Below, one piece after another: positions 23,966 through 33,153 of a stretch of DNA of 64,000 nucleotides; within the stretch, counting starts at the first letter, position 1, and each line of letters begins with the position of its first letter. The stretch is from Actinomadura barringtoniae (GTDB lineage Bacteria; Actinomycetota; Actinomycetes; Streptosporangiales; Streptosporangiaceae): positions 496,001 to 560,000 of the forward strand of contig NZ_JAGEOJ010000004.1 in the NCBI RefSeq assembly GCF_017573505.1. The letters are read 5' to 3'. The translations under genes and the position numbers were made by a program. The notes beneath the pieces are model-generated. The model ran no database searches. It was not told where the DNA came from and worked only from the letters and a program-made list of their open reading frames with translations.

Positions 23966-24970
23966 TCAGCGGAGGCAGCCGCAGGATTCTCGGTGCATGA
24001 AGCGAGGTTTCAAGCGGACGGCGCGGGGTGGCTGGTCGGGTTCGGTGATGCGTTCGGCGAGCAGGTCCATGGCGGTGGCGGCGATCTGGCGGATGGGCTG
24101 GGCGATCGAGGTGAGGCGGGGGCGGAAGATCGAGGCCCATTCGAAGTCGTCGAAAACCGAGAGGGCGAGGTCGTCGGGGACGTGGACGCCGCGCTTGTCG
24201 AGGGCGCGCATGACGCCGATGGTCATGTGGTTGTTGGCGACGAACAGGGCGGTCGGCGGGTCGGGGAGGGTGAGCAGACGGGCGATCGCGGCCTCGGCGT
24301 TGTGGGCGTTGGAGGCGCCTGAGGCGATCAGTTCCGGGTCGGGTGGGAGGCCGGCGCGTTTCAGGCCGATGCGGTAGCCGGTGATGCGTTCGGCGGAGGT
24401 GACCAGGCCGGCTCGGCCGGAGACCATGCCGATGCGGCGGTGGCCGAGCTGGGCGAGGTGCAGGACGAGGTGGGCGCTGGATTCGATGTTCTCGGTGCCG
24501 ACCTGGTCGAAGCGGGGCGAGGCGCACCGGTCGACCAGCACGGTCGGGATGGACAGCTCCTCCAGGTAGCGCAGTGCAGGCGATCCCGGGCCGTGGGCTT
24601 CGGTGGCGAGCAGGATGCCGTCGACGCGGCGCTGGTGGAGCGCCTGAACGACCTTCAGTTCCTCCTCGGCGTCGTCGTGGGTGTCGGTGAGCAGGAGGGT
24701 GTAGCCGGCGAGGCGGACCTGGGACTCCAGCGCGGCGACGAGGTCGGCGAAGTAGAAGTTGGAGATCGCCGAGATGGCGAGGCCGATCGACTTGGTGCTG
24801 GAGGTGACCAGCGACCGGGCGACGGTGTTGTGGATGTAGCCGGTGTCTTCGACGGCTGTGAGGACCCGCTGCCGGGTCTCGTCCGAGACGTACCGCGTCC
24901 CGTTGATCACATGCGACACCGTGGAGATCGAAACCCGGGCCTGACGTGCGACGTCGGCCATCGTGGCCAT
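23966..24970 (-). CDS. LacI-family transcriptional regulator of the fructan locus
   Basis: This 334-residue regulator has a LacI-type HTH in the first 25 residues (MADVARQARVSISTVSHVINGTRYVSDETR), then hinge NTVARSLVTSSTKSIGL and a periplasmic-binding-protein-like effector domain (VDGILLATEAHG, TVLVDRC, GHRRIGMVSG, FDDFEW). AAGGAGGG precedes the ATG. It is divergent from the sugar ABC transporter operon, with a perfect 16-bp palindrome at 24997-25012 between them. This is the classic layout of a local repressor relieved by a sugar, here probably fructose or a fructooligosaccharide given the GH32 and PfkB genes downstream. Confidence 0.92.
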   Translation of the reverse strand: MATMADVARQARVSISTVSHVINGTRYVSDETRQRVLTAVEDTGYIHNTVARSLVTSSTKSIGLAISAISNFYFADLVAALESQVRLAGYTLLLTDTHDDAEEELKVVQALHQRRVDGILLATEAHGPGSPALRYLEELSIPTVLVDRCASPRFDQVGTENIESSAHLVLHLAQLGHRRIGMVSGRAGLVTSAERITGYRIGLKRAGLPPDPELIASGASNAHNAEAAIARLLTLPDPPTALFVANNHMTIGVMRALDKRGVHVPDDLALSVFDDFEWASIFRPRLTSIAQPIRQIAATAMDLLAERITEPDQPPRAVRLKPRFMHRESCGCLR

Positions 24971-24996
24971 GCCGGCCCTCCTTGATCGAAGCGTTT

Positions 24997-25012
24997 GCGC
25001 AAGCGCTTGCGC
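24997..25012. promoter_or_regulatory. LacI-type operator GCGCAAGCGCTTGCGC
   Basis: This is a perfect 16-bp palindrome with the AAGCGCTT core typical of LacI-family operators. It lies 27 bases from the regulator start and 83 bases from the transporter start. An overlapping GCGTTTGCGC (24991-25000) could be a second half-site. Confidence 0.8.
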
Positions 25013-25094
25013 GGGTGTTTTCGGGTCAGCAAGATAGCGGCCACCTCAAGGGGAGGAAACCCCCCCGAACTCCCCACATCCCCGAGGAGAGAAC

Positions 25095-26102
25095 ATGGTC
25101 CGCAGAGGTATCGCGCTCGCCGCGATCGGCGCCCTGGCCCTCACCGGCTGCGGCGAAGGAGCCAAGGGCTCAGGTGGCACCGCGAAGGTCGGTCTCATCA
25201 CCAAGACCGAGACCAACCCGTTCTTCGTGAAGATGCGCGAGGGCGCGCAGGCGCAGGCGGGCAAGGACGGGCTGAAGCTGATGACGGCCGCCGGAAAGTT
25301 CGACGGCGACAACGAGGGCCAGGTCACGGCCATCGAGAACATGGTCGCGGCGGGCGTGAAGGGCATCCTCATCACGCCGAGCGACACCAAGGCCATCATC
25401 CCGGCGATCAAACGGGCCCGCGACAAGGGCGTGCTGGTCATCGCGCTCGACACCCCGACCGAGCCGCAGGACGGCACCGACGCGCTGTTCGCGACCGACA
25501 ACTTCAAGGCGGGCGAGCTGATCGGCCAGTACGCCAAGGCCAAGACGGCCGGCACCACCCCGAAGATCGCGATGCTGGATCTCGCGCCGGGCGTCACGGT
25601 CGGGATCCTGCGGCACAACGGCTTCCTGGCCGGGTTCGGTGCGGCGACCGTGGACGCCAAGGCCACCTCCCTGGCCACCGCTCCCCAGGTGGTGTGCACG
25701 GCGGACACCGGCGGCGACCAGGCCAAGGGGCAGACCGCGATGGAGAACTGCCTGCAGAAGGCGCCCGGGCTCACCATCGTCTACACCATCAACGAGCCCG
25801 CCGCGCTCGGCGCCTACTCCGCGCTCAAGGCCAAGGGCCTGGAGAAGAAGGTGCTGATCGTCTCGGTCGACGGCGGCTGTACGGGCGTGAAGGGCGTCAA
25901 GGACGGCCAGATCGCCGCCACCTCCCAGCAGTACCCGCTGAAGATGGCGCAGCTCGGCGTCGACGCCGTCGCCAAGTTCGCCAAGGACGGCACCAAGGCG
26001 TCCGGCTACACCGACACCGGCGTCACCCTGGTGACCGACAAGGTGGTCTCCGGGGTGGACGCCAAGGACACCGCCTTCGGCCTGCAGAACTGCTGGGGGT
26101 GA
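25095..26102 (+). CDS. frcB: Sugar ABC transporter substrate-binding lipoprotein (FrcB-like)
   Basis: This 335-residue protein has a lipoprotein signal (MVRRGIALAAIG, lipobox LTGC with lipidated Cys near residue 19). The mature domain is of the ribose/fructose-binding type: KVGLITKTETNPFFVKMREGA, KGILITPSDTKAIIPAI and GVLVIALDTPTEPQ. The closest known pattern is FrcB, the fructose-binding protein of the FrcBCA transporter. GAGGAGAG precedes the ATG. It is the first gene of the transporter, kinase and GH32 series. The substrate assignment to fructose rests on family pattern plus the fructan hydrolase downstream. Confidence 0.88.
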   Translation: MVRRGIALAAIGALALTGCGEGAKGSGGTAKVGLITKTETNPFFVKMREGAQAQAGKDGLKLMTAAGKFDGDNEGQVTAIENMVAAGVKGILITPSDTKAIIPAIKRARDKGVLVIALDTPTEPQDGTDALFATDNFKAGELIGQYAKAKTAGTTPKIAMLDLAPGVTVGILRHNGFLAGFGAATVDAKATSLATAPQVVCTADTGGDQAKGQTAMENCLQKAPGLTIVYTINEPAALGAYSALKAKGLEKKVLIVSVDGGCTGVKGVKDGQIAATSQQYPLKMAQLGVDAVAKFAKDGTKASGYTDTGVTLVTDKVVSGVDAKDTAFGLQNCWG

Positions 26103-27097
26103 CCTTGACCGCGCTCACCGAGAAGCTGCGGGCCGCCTCTCCACGGCTCGCGATCCCGCACGGGTCGACCGTCGGGCCGTTCGTGGCCCTGCTGCTCACC
26201 TGCGCCTTCTTCACCACCCAGTCGTCGCAGTTCCTGTCCGGCGGCAACCTCGCCCTGGTGATCCAGCAGGTCATGGTCGTCGGAACGCTCGCCATCGGCC
26301 AGACCCTGGTGATCCTCACCGCCGGCATCGACCTGTCCTGCGGCGCGATCATGGCGTTCGGCGGGGTCGTCATGGCCAAGCTCGCCGTCGGCTCCGGCTG
26401 GCCGCCGCTGCTCGCGATCGCCGCCGGGATCGGGGTGTGCGCCGGCTTCGGGCTGGTGAACGGCCTGCTCGTCACGAAGGTCTCGCTGCCCCCGTTCATC
26501 GTCACGCTCGGCATGCTGAACGTGGCGTTCGCGCTGACCCACATCTACTCCGACGAGCAGACCATCAGCGGGCTGCCGTCGGCGATGACCTCGCTGGGCG
26601 ACTCCTTCCCGCTCGGCCGCACCGACGTGACCTACGGGTCGGTGCTCATGCTCGGCCTGTTCGCGCTCGCCGCGTACGTGCTCGGGCAGACGCCCTGGGG
26701 CAGGCATGTGTACGCGGTCGGCAACGACGCCGAGGCGGCGCGCCTCACCGGCATCCCCGTGCAGCGGCGGCTGCTCGCCGTCTACACGATCGCGGGCGCG
26801 GTCTACGGGATCGCGGCGCTGCTGCTCATCGCCCGTACCGGGGTCGGCGACCCCAAGGCCGGGCAGACCGACAACCTCGACTCCATCACCGCGGTGGTGC
26901 TCGGCGGAACGTCCCTGTTCGGCGGGCGCGGCCGGGTCGTCGGAACGCTCATCGGCGCGCTGCTCGTCGGCATCATCCGCAACGGCCTCCAGCTGATGGG
27001 GGTGGCGTCGATCTACCAGATCCTCATCACCGGCATCCTGGTGATCCTCGCCGTGACGGTGGACCAGCTCTCCAGGAAGAGGAGCGCGCGGCGATGA
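26099..27097 (+). CDS. frcC: Sugar ABC transporter permease (FrcC/RbsC-like)
   Basis: This 332-residue polytopic protein has about 8-10 transmembrane segments and the permease-family stretch LAIGQTLVILTAGIDLSCGAIMAF, followed by PFIVTLGMLN and the coupling-region YAVGNDAEAARLTGIPV, typical of RbsC/FrcC/XylH. The GTG at 26099 overlaps the binding-protein stop (GTGA); TTG at 26105 is an alternative start. The stop overlaps the ATPase gene by 4 bases. It forms the membrane channel of the importer. Confidence 0.9.
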   Translation: MTLTALTEKLRAASPRLAIPHGSTVGPFVALLLTCAFFTTQSSQFLSGGNLALVIQQVMVVGTLAIGQTLVILTAGIDLSCGAIMAFGGVVMAKLAVGSGWPPLLAIAAGIGVCAGFGLVNGLLVTKVSLPPFIVTLGMLNVAFALTHIYSDEQTISGLPSAMTSLGDSFPLGRTDVTYGSVLMLGLFALAAYVLGQTPWGRHVYAVGNDAEAARLTGIPVQRRLLAVYTIAGAVYGIAALLLIARTGVGDPKAGQTDNLDSITAVVLGGTSLFGGRGRVVGTLIGALLVGIIRNGLQLMGVASIYQILITGILVILAVTVDQLSRKRSARR

Positions 27098-27900
27098 CGA
27101 ACGACACCGACACGAACGGGACCGAACCCGTCCCGGCGAAGGACGAGACCGACGCCGTGCTGAAGGCGCGCGGGCTGGTGCAGCGGTACGGCCCGGTGAC
27201 GGCCCTCGCGGGCTGCGACTTCGATCTGATGGCCGGCGAGGTCCTCGCGGTCATCGGCGACAACGGCGCCGGGAAGTCCTCGCTCATCAAGGCGCTGTCG
27301 GGCGCGGTACGGCCCGACGAGGGGACGATCTTCCTCGACGGCCGGGAGGCGCACTTCAAGTCGCCGCTGGACGCCCGCCGCCAGGGTGTCGAGACCGTCT
27401 ACCAGAACCTGGCCGTCGCACCCGCCCTCGACATCAGCTCCAACCTGTATCTCGGCCGTGAGAAGCGCCGGAAAGGCGTGCTCGGAAGCCTGTTCAGGAT
27501 GCTCGACAAGCCCGCGATGCGGGCGGAGTCGGCGCGGTACATGAACGAGCTCAACATCGGGCTGCAGTCCATGGCCGGCGCGGTGGAGAACCTGTCCGGC
27601 GGGCAACGGCAGGGGGTCGCGGTCGCCCGCGCGGCGGCCTGGGCGAGCCATGTCGTCATCATGGACGAGCCGACGGCCGCGCTCGGCGTGAAGGAGTCCA
27701 AGCAGGTGCTGGACCTGATCGGCCGGGTCCGCGAGCGGGGCCTCGCGGTCGTTCTGATCAGCCACGACATGCCGAGCGTCTTCGAGATCGCCGACCGGAT
27801 CCACATCCAGCGGCTCGGCCGCCGGATCGCGGTCATCGACCCCGCAGGCCACACCATGTCCGACGCGGTCGCGATCATGACCGGAGCCGCCCAGCCATGA
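27094..27900 (+). CDS. frcA: Sugar ABC transporter ATP-binding protein (FrcA-like, single ATPase domain)
   Basis: This 268-residue protein has one ABC domain: Walker A GDNGAGKSS, Q-loop VYQNLAV, signature LSGGQRQ, Walker B VVIMDEPTA and switch His in LISHDMP. Most ribose-type importers use a double-domain ATPase of about 500 residues; FrcA is the single-domain exception, which supports the fructose-type assignment. ATGA-type overlaps connect it to the permease before it and the kinase after it. Confidence 0.9.
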   Translation: MTNDTDTNGTEPVPAKDETDAVLKARGLVQRYGPVTALAGCDFDLMAGEVLAVIGDNGAGKSSLIKALSGAVRPDEGTIFLDGREAHFKSPLDARRQGVETVYQNLAVAPALDISSNLYLGREKRRKGVLGSLFRMLDKPAMRAESARYMNELNIGLQSMAGAVENLSGGQRQGVAVARAAAWASHVVIMDEPTAALGVKESKQVLDLIGRVRERGLAVVLISHDMPSVFEIADRIHIQRLGRRIAVIDPAGHTMSDAVAIMTGAAQP

Positions 27901-28829
27901 TCACGGTCATCGGGGAGACCGTCGCGGACGCCTTCGTCTCGACGTCGCCGTCCGGCCCGGGCGTTCTCGACCTGCGAGTACGCCCGGGCGGCGGACCCGC
28001 CAACACCGCCGTCGCCCTCGGCAGGCTCGGCGCGCCCACGGCGTTCGCCGGCCGCATCCCGCGGGGGCCGCTCGGCGACCTGCTCCGCCGCCATCTGACC
28101 GGCTCCGGCGTCGACCTCACCCGCGCCGTCACCGCCAAGGAGGAACCCACCCTCGCCGTCGCCTCGATCGACGGTCACGGCAACGCCGTCTACTCCTTCT
28201 ACGCCACCGGCACCGCCGACTTCCAATGGACGGAGGCCGAGCTCGGACACGCCGTTCCCGCCGAAGCGACGTGCCTTCACGCCGGTTCGCTCGCCCTCGC
28301 CCTCGAACCGGGCGGCCCGCTCATCGAACGGCTGCTGGTCCGGCGGCGGCCGGGGACGACCGTGTCCATCGACCCCAACATCCGGCCGGGGATCGTCCCC
28401 GTCGAGCGCTACCGTTCCCTGCTTCCGGCCTGGTCGTCCGTCGCCGACGTGCTCAAACTCAGTGACGACGACCTCGGCCACCTCATGCCCGGCGTCTCCC
28501 CCGGCGCCGCGTGCGACGCCTGGCACGCCGACGGCGTCCGCCTCGTCGTCGTCACGCTGGGGTCCCGGGGCGCCTACGCCTCTCTCGACGGTGAACGGGT
28601 GACCGTTCCGGCGAGCCCGGTCATCCCCGTCGACACCGTCGGCGCGGGCGACGCCTTCACCGCCGGGCTGCTCTACCGGCTCCACACCGCGGGCGTCCTG
28701 CACGGCCGGCTCACCGGGCTGGACACCGACCTGCTCACCCGCGCCCTCACGTTCGCGGCCGACGTCGCCGCGGAAACCTGCCGCCAGCGCGGCGCCGATC
28801 CGCCGCGCCTGGCCGACCTCCCCGCCTGA
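27897..28829 (+). CDS. PfkB-family carbohydrate kinase, probable fructokinase
   Basis: This 310-residue kinase has the N-terminal family signature PGGGPANTAVALGRLG and the C-terminal DTVGAGDAFTAGLL with the catalytic Asp and the anion hole. It would phosphorylate the imported sugar, likely fructose to fructose 6-phosphate. Its start overlaps the ATPase stop (ATGA). It is the last gene before the 118-base gap that precedes the GH32 gene. Confidence 0.9.
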   Translation: MITVIGETVADAFVSTSPSGPGVLDLRVRPGGGPANTAVALGRLGAPTAFAGRIPRGPLGDLLRRHLTGSGVDLTRAVTAKEEPTLAVASIDGHGNAVYSFYATGTADFQWTEAELGHAVPAEATCLHAGSLALALEPGGPLIERLLVRRRPGTTVSIDPNIRPGIVPVERYRSLLPAWSSVADVLKLSDDDLGHLMPGVSPGAACDAWHADGVRLVVVTLGSRGAYASLDGERVTVPASPVIPVDTVGAGDAFTAGLLYRLHTAGVLHGRLTGLDTDLLTRALTFAADVAAETCRQRGADPPRLADLPA

Positions 28830-28947
28830 CGCCGCCCCTCGCCAACGTCTCGTTCAGATGCACGCCACCTCATGGCCGGCGGGCGCGATCGGCCTGCCCT
28901 CCAGCACCCACCCCACCCCACCCCGATCGCCGTCAGAGGAGTTTTCG

Positions 28948-31425
28948 ATGGTCGACGTATCCGCGAACCCCAATCCGTTCAGCAGCGCTCCGCTCAGCCG
29001 CCGCACCGTCCTCGGCGGCGCGGCCGCGGTCTTCGCCGCCGCGATGCTCCGTCCCGGGCGGGCGTTCGCGGACGGCTACCCCAACTACCCCTACCCGACC
29101 ACCCTGGTCGGCGCCTACGACGAGAACTACCGGGGCCAGTTCCACTTCAGCTCGCGCACGGGCTGGATGAACGACCCCAACGCGCCGCTCTACTACAACG
29201 GCGTCTACCACCTCTTCTACCAGCACAACCCGTACGGGCTGGCCTGGGACACCATGAACTGGGGGCACGCCACCAGTCCCGATCTCGTCCACTGGACCCA
29301 GCGGGCGCTCGCCCTCGAACCCGGCACGCACCCCGGGAACCTGTTCTCGGGCGCGGGCGTCGTCGACCACGACAACGTCAGCGGCCTGAAGAACGGGTCC
29401 GACGCCCCGATCCTGGTGTACACCGGCACCGGCGGGGTGCTGCTCGACTACAGCACCGACGGCGCCAAGACGTTCACCCCGTACCAGAACGGCAAGGTCG
29501 TCGCCCGGCCGCCGGCCGCCAGCACCGACAGCCGCGACCCCAAGGTGTTCTGGGACGGGTACCACCGCACGTGGGTCATGGTGTTCTGGTCGAACGAGGG
29601 CGGCAACGGCTACGACATCTACACCTCGGCGAACCTGCTCGACTGGACCTTCGCCAGCCGGTACGCCGCCGACTGGCTGTTCGAATGCCCCGACATGTAC
29701 CCGATGAAGGTGGACGGCGGGACGACCGTCAAGTGGGTCATCAACGCCGCCAGCACCAAGTACGTGGTCGGCGACTTCGACGGCACCCGCTTCACCACCG
29801 CCTGGACCGAGCCGGTGCAGATGGACTCGGGCCGCAACGCCTACGCGGGCCTCACGTTCAACGACATGCCGGACGGGCGGCGCGTCCAGATCGCCTGGCA
29901 GAACGGCAACTTCGGCAGCGTCTGGACCGGCAACGCCACCTTCCCCGCCGAGCTGAACCTGGTCACGCTCCCCGAAGGGCTGCGCGTCACCCGTACGCCG
30001 ATCAAGGAGCTCCAGTCACTCCGCAGCGGCACCCGCGGCTGGTCCGATCGGACGATCACCGCGGACCCGGCGTCCAACCCGCTCGCGGGGATCTCCGCCG
30101 ACCAGTACGAGGTCATCGCCGAGTTCGACGCCGCGAACGCCACCGCGTCCCGGTTCGGGCTGCGGCTGCACACCTATGCCGACGGCACGTGCAACAGCGA
30201 GGTCGCCTATGACCGCGCCGGCCGAACGCTCATGGGCAGCCCGCTGTCCCCCACCGGCGGCCGGATCAAGATCCGGGTGCTGGTCGATCGCGGACAGCTG
30301 GCGGTCTTCGGCAACGCGGGCCAGTTCTCCTCCAGCAACAACATCGACTTCGATCCCTCACCGGCCGGCCGCGGCATCGCCGTCTTCGCCGAAGGCGGCA
30401 CCGTCCGCCTCGTCTCCCTGACGTTCCATCGCCTCGCCCGGGCCTGGGGCGACTTCGTACCGACCCGGAACCCCGGCAGCAACGTGCCCGGTCCCTGGCA
30501 GGCGCGCGGCGGAACGTGGAGCGCCATCACCGACGGCAACACCGCCCAGGCGCCAGGCGACGGCTTCTACCTGTCCGGCCAGAGCGTCTCCGACCTGTCG
30601 TACTCGGCCGACCTGCGCCTGGACACCGCCGAGGCCGCGGGCCTCACGTTCCGCGCGAACGCCGACGCCACCCAGCACTACACCGCCAACATCAACACCA
30701 GCGGCGGCGGACAGATCAAACTCTGGCGCCCCGGCCGCGACATCGCCACCTACAACACCCCCATCACCCGCGACCAGACCTACCGCCTCAAGGTCAACGC
30801 CACCGGCCCCCGCATCCAGGTGTTCCTCGGTACGAGCGGCACTCCGGTCATCGACGTCACCGACACCACGTACGCCGGCGGGCTGCTCGGCCTCAACGTC
30901 TTCAACGGCGAGGCGACCCTCCGCAACGCCAACGCCGGGCTGGCGACAGACATCACCGGGACCTGGACGGCGATCACCTCGGTCTGGACCGACACTCCCC
31001 TCGGACGGCGCGGCTGGGCGAACGGCGACGGCTTCGACCTGTCCGGCCAGGCGGCCTCCGACCTCAGCTACGAGGGCGACCTGACCCTGGGCAGCGCCAA
31101 CGCCGTCGGCCTCACGTTCCGCGCGAAGGCCGACGCCTCCCAGCACTACACCGCCAACATCAACGCCGACGGCGGCGGGCAGCTCAAACTGTGGCGCCCC
31201 GGCCGCGACCTCGGCACCTACTCCACACCCATCCGCGCAGGGCAGGCCTACCACCTGAAGATCGTCACCACCGGCCCGCGCATCCAGGTGTTCTTCGCGG
31301 GCGGCGCCACCCCGGCCATCGACGTCAACGACGCGACATCCGAAAGCGGCCTGACCGGGCTGAACGTCTACGCGGGCGCGGGCACCGCCCAGAACCTCCG
31401 CCTCACACTCCCCGCCTCCACCTGA
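28948..31425 (+). CDS. Tat-exported GH32 levanase/inulinase with two C-terminal modules
   Basis: This 825-residue enzyme starts with a twin-arginine signal (SRRTVLGG, followed by a hydrophobic stretch and AFA cleavage near residue 40). The GH32 five-bladed propeller carries the nucleophile Asp76 in WMNDPN, the stabiliser Asp197 in SRDPK and the acid/base Glu246 in FECPD. It is followed by a beta-sandwich to about residue 515. Two homologous modules of about 150 residues follow (see repeat feature). AGAGGA precedes ATG. The enzyme would cut beta-fructans outside the cell and supply the FrcBCA-like importer encoded upstream. Exo versus endo action and levan versus inulin preference cannot be told from the motifs. 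Confidence 0.92.
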   Translation: MVDVSANPNPFSSAPLSRRTVLGGAAAVFAAAMLRPGRAFADGYPNYPYPTTLVGAYDENYRGQFHFSSRTGWMNDPNAPLYYNGVYHLFYQHNPYGLAWDTMNWGHATSPDLVHWTQRALALEPGTHPGNLFSGAGVVDHDNVSGLKNGSDAPILVYTGTGGVLLDYSTDGAKTFTPYQNGKVVARPPAASTDSRDPKVFWDGYHRTWVMVFWSNEGGNGYDIYTSANLLDWTFASRYAADWLFECPDMYPMKVDGGTTVKWVINAASTKYVVGDFDGTRFTTAWTEPVQMDSGRNAYAGLTFNDMPDGRRVQIAWQNGNFGSVWTGNATFPAELNLVTLPEGLRVTRTPIKELQSLRSGTRGWSDRTITADPASNPLAGISADQYEVIAEFDAANATASRFGLRLHTYADGTCNSEVAYDRAGRTLMGSPLSPTGGRIKIRVLVDRGQLAVFGNAGQFSSSNNIDFDPSPAGRGIAVFAEGGTVRLVSLTFHRLARAWGDFVPTRNPGSNVPGPWQARGGTWSAITDGNTAQAPGDGFYLSGQSVSDLSYSADLRLDTAEAAGLTFRANADATQHYTANINTSGGGQIKLWRPGRDIATYNTPITRDQTYRLKVNATGPRIQVFLGTSGTPVIDVTDTTYAGGLLGLNVFNGEATLRNANAGLATDITGTWTAITSVWTDTPLGRRGWANGDGFDLSGQAASDLSYEGDLTLGSANAVGLTFRAKADASQHYTANINADGGGQLKLWRPGRDLGTYSTPIRAGQAYHLKIVTTGPRIQVFFAGGATPAIDVNDATSESGLTGLNVYAGAGTAQNLRLTLPAST
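30511..31422 (+). repeat. Tandem duplicated module in the GH32 C-terminus
   Basis: Two copies (about 30511-30945 and 30958-31422) encode near-identical segments: DGFYLSGQSVSDLSYSADL versus DGFDLSGQAASDLSYEGDL, QHYTANIN in both, and IKLWRPGRDIATY versus LKLWRPGRDLGTY. The copies are also alike at DNA level, so the duplication is fairly recent or conversion is active. The fold looks like a LamG/DUF1080-type beta-sandwich, possibly a carbohydrate-binding module. Confidence 0.85.
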
Positions 31426-31448
31426 ACCTGATCACCCCTGGTCCGGCC

Positions 31449-31994
31449 TCAGTCGACCATGAACCAGTTGCCATGCCGGTACGCCAGCGTCACGCCGCCC
31501 AGGTCGTCCTCGGTGAACGTCGCCTTGGAGACCACGGCGCGCGTCGGGATCTCCACGTTTCCGTTGGCCCGCTTGATCACCTTCGACTTGTCGATGGTGG
31601 CGGTCCGCAATGCGCTCAACTGAGGGTCGGAGAACATGCTCCGCATGATGGTAAAGGTGGTCCGGCATTTCCCGAACCCGGCGGCCTCGGCCTTCTTGGC
31701 CGCTGGCCCGGCAATGGCGCACACCGTCTTCAGGTCGCCTCGGCTCAGCGCGTGCAGAACGGTCTCATAGCGCGCGATCGCGCCATCAGCGGTCTTGGGC
31801 ACTGCGGTCGGTGAGGGCGCGAGAGGCGGCGGAGGCGGCGTGCTGGGGGCCGACGGCTGGGAGCTCGCCGCCGACGTGCTGGCCGTCGGGCTGGACTTGG
31901 CGTCGGTCTTCCCATCGTCCTGACAAGCGGACGTGGCGAAGAAAGCGGTCAGTGCCAGCACGCTGGCGCCGATACGTATGGCGGGATTACTCAC
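31449..31994 (-). CDS. Hypothetical secreted protein or lipoprotein
   Basis: This 181-residue protein starts at GTG with AAGGA upstream. A short hydrophobic N-terminus (IRIGASVLALTAFFA) ends in TSACQDD, a weak lipobox with Cys near residue 23. A Ser/Thr/Pro/Ala-rich linker of about 45 residues leads to a small C-terminal domain (DGAIARYETVLHALSRGDLKTVCAIAGPA ... YRHGNWFMVD) that resembles DUF4878/NTF2-like domains found in many actinobacterial lipoproteins. Its function is unknown. It stands alone between the GH32 gene (convergent) and the SMP-30 operon. Confidence 0.7.
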   Translation of the reverse strand: MSNPAIRIGASVLALTAFFATSACQDDGKTDAKSSPTASTSAASSQPSAPSTPPPPPLAPSPTAVPKTADGAIARYETVLHALSRGDLKTVCAIAGPAAKKAEAAGFGKCRTTFTIMRSMFSDPQLSALRTATIDKSKVIKRANGNVEIPTRAVVSKATFTEDDLGGVTLAYRHGNWFMVD

Positions 31995-32112
31995 GACGTT
32001 CCTTAGCGGCCGGTATTCGGGCGGACTAAAGCTAGCCGGATCTACGCGCCGGTATCCAGCTTCGCCCGACATTGCCCCTGATCTCGCCCGAAAGAAGTGT
32101 CGGCAGGCGCGG

Positions 32113-33153
32113 TCAGGTGGGGTGGTTCAGCTTCAGGCCGGGGTAGGGCCAGTTCTCGATCTTGAGGAGGTGCCCGGTGCTGGACGCGGTGACGTAGGCG
32201 GTGCGCATGTCGTGACCGCCCCAGGTGATGTTGGTGATGCCCGGGTCGTCGTCCACGTCGATGCCGACGAACCGGACCAGGTCGCCGGACGGGGAGACGA
32301 TCGAGATCCCCGCGTGGATCATCGACGCGACGCAGACGTTGCCGTGGCCGTCGACGCCCAGCGAGTCGAAGTTGGTGTAGTCGGGGACGGTGTAGAGGAA
32401 GTTGCCGCCGCCGGAGCCGCCGAGCGACTTCCCGCCCTTGATCTCGCCGGGACCGGTGACGTCCCACCACCAGACGCGGGCGGTGTAGGTCTCGCTGACG
32501 TACAGGCGGGTGCCGTCCGGGGAGAGGCCGATGCCGTTCGGGCCCTCCATGCCACCGGCGATCATCTTGATCGACGAACCGTCCGCCTTGGCGTAGAACA
32601 GGCGGCCCTTGTCGCCGGTGACGCCGTCGCTCTTGCCGTAGTCGGTGAAGTAGATCCCGCCGTGGGCGTCGACGACGAGGTCGTTCGGGCCGCGGAGCTG
32701 GACGCCGTCCGCCTCGGTGTAGAGGGTCTCGACGGAACCGTCGGACAGGTCGACGGCCTGGATGCTGCCGCCCTTGTAGTCGTCGGGGATGCCGCCGGCG
32801 AAGACGAACCCGCCGACCTCGAAGCGCCGCAGCCCGCCGCAGTTGGCGATGTAGACGCGCCCGTCCGGGCCGAGCGCCGAGCCGTTCGGGCCGCCGCCGA
32901 CGTGCGCGGCGACGGAGACCGTGCCGTCCGGCTTGACGCGCGTGAGCGTGCCGCGGTGGATCTCCACGACGAGGACGTCGCCGTTCGGGAGAACGGTCGG
33001 GCCCTCGGGGAACAGCAGCCCGCTCGCGAGTTTGGTGATCTTCATTTTCCTGCCCTTTCCCGAGGGTCTGGTGGTGGCGTTGGCGGTGCCCGTGACGCCG
33101 AGGACGGCAGAGATGCCGATGCTCGAAAGGAGGGTTCTGCGGCGGAGGCTCAT
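32113..33153 (-). CDS. SMP-30/gluconolactonase-type lactonase, exported
   Basis: This 346-residue protein has an N-terminal RRRTLLSS twin-arginine-like signal and a six-bladed propeller with family segments FPEGPTVLPNGDVLVVE, GGGPNGSALGPDGRVYIAN, RGPNDLVVDAHGGIYFTD and GPNGIGLSPDGTRLYVSE. Glu in FPEGP, Asn in GPND and Asp in LSPDG fit the metal site of SMP-30 lactonases. Its ATG overlaps the stop of the acyl-CoA dehydrogenase gene (ATGA), so it is the last gene of the minus-strand operon that starts at 37072. A shorter cytosolic start at MKITKLASG is possible but would lose the signal. Confidence 0.82.
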   Translation of the reverse strand: MSLRRRTLLSSIGISAVLGVTGTANATTRPSGKGRKMKITKLASGLLFPEGPTVLPNGDVLVVEIHRGTLTRVKPDGTVSVAAHVGGGPNGSALGPDGRVYIANCGGLRRFEVGGFVFAGGIPDDYKGGSIQAVDLSDGSVETLYTEADGVQLRGPNDLVVDAHGGIYFTDYGKSDGVTGDKGRLFYAKADGSSIKMIAGGMEGPNGIGLSPDGTRLYVSETYTARVWWWDVTGPGEIKGGKSLGGSGGGNFLYTVPDYTNFDSLGVDGHGNVCVASMIHAGISIVSPSGDLVRFVGIDVDDDPGITNITWGGHDMRTAYVTASSTGHLLKIENWPYPGLKLNHPT

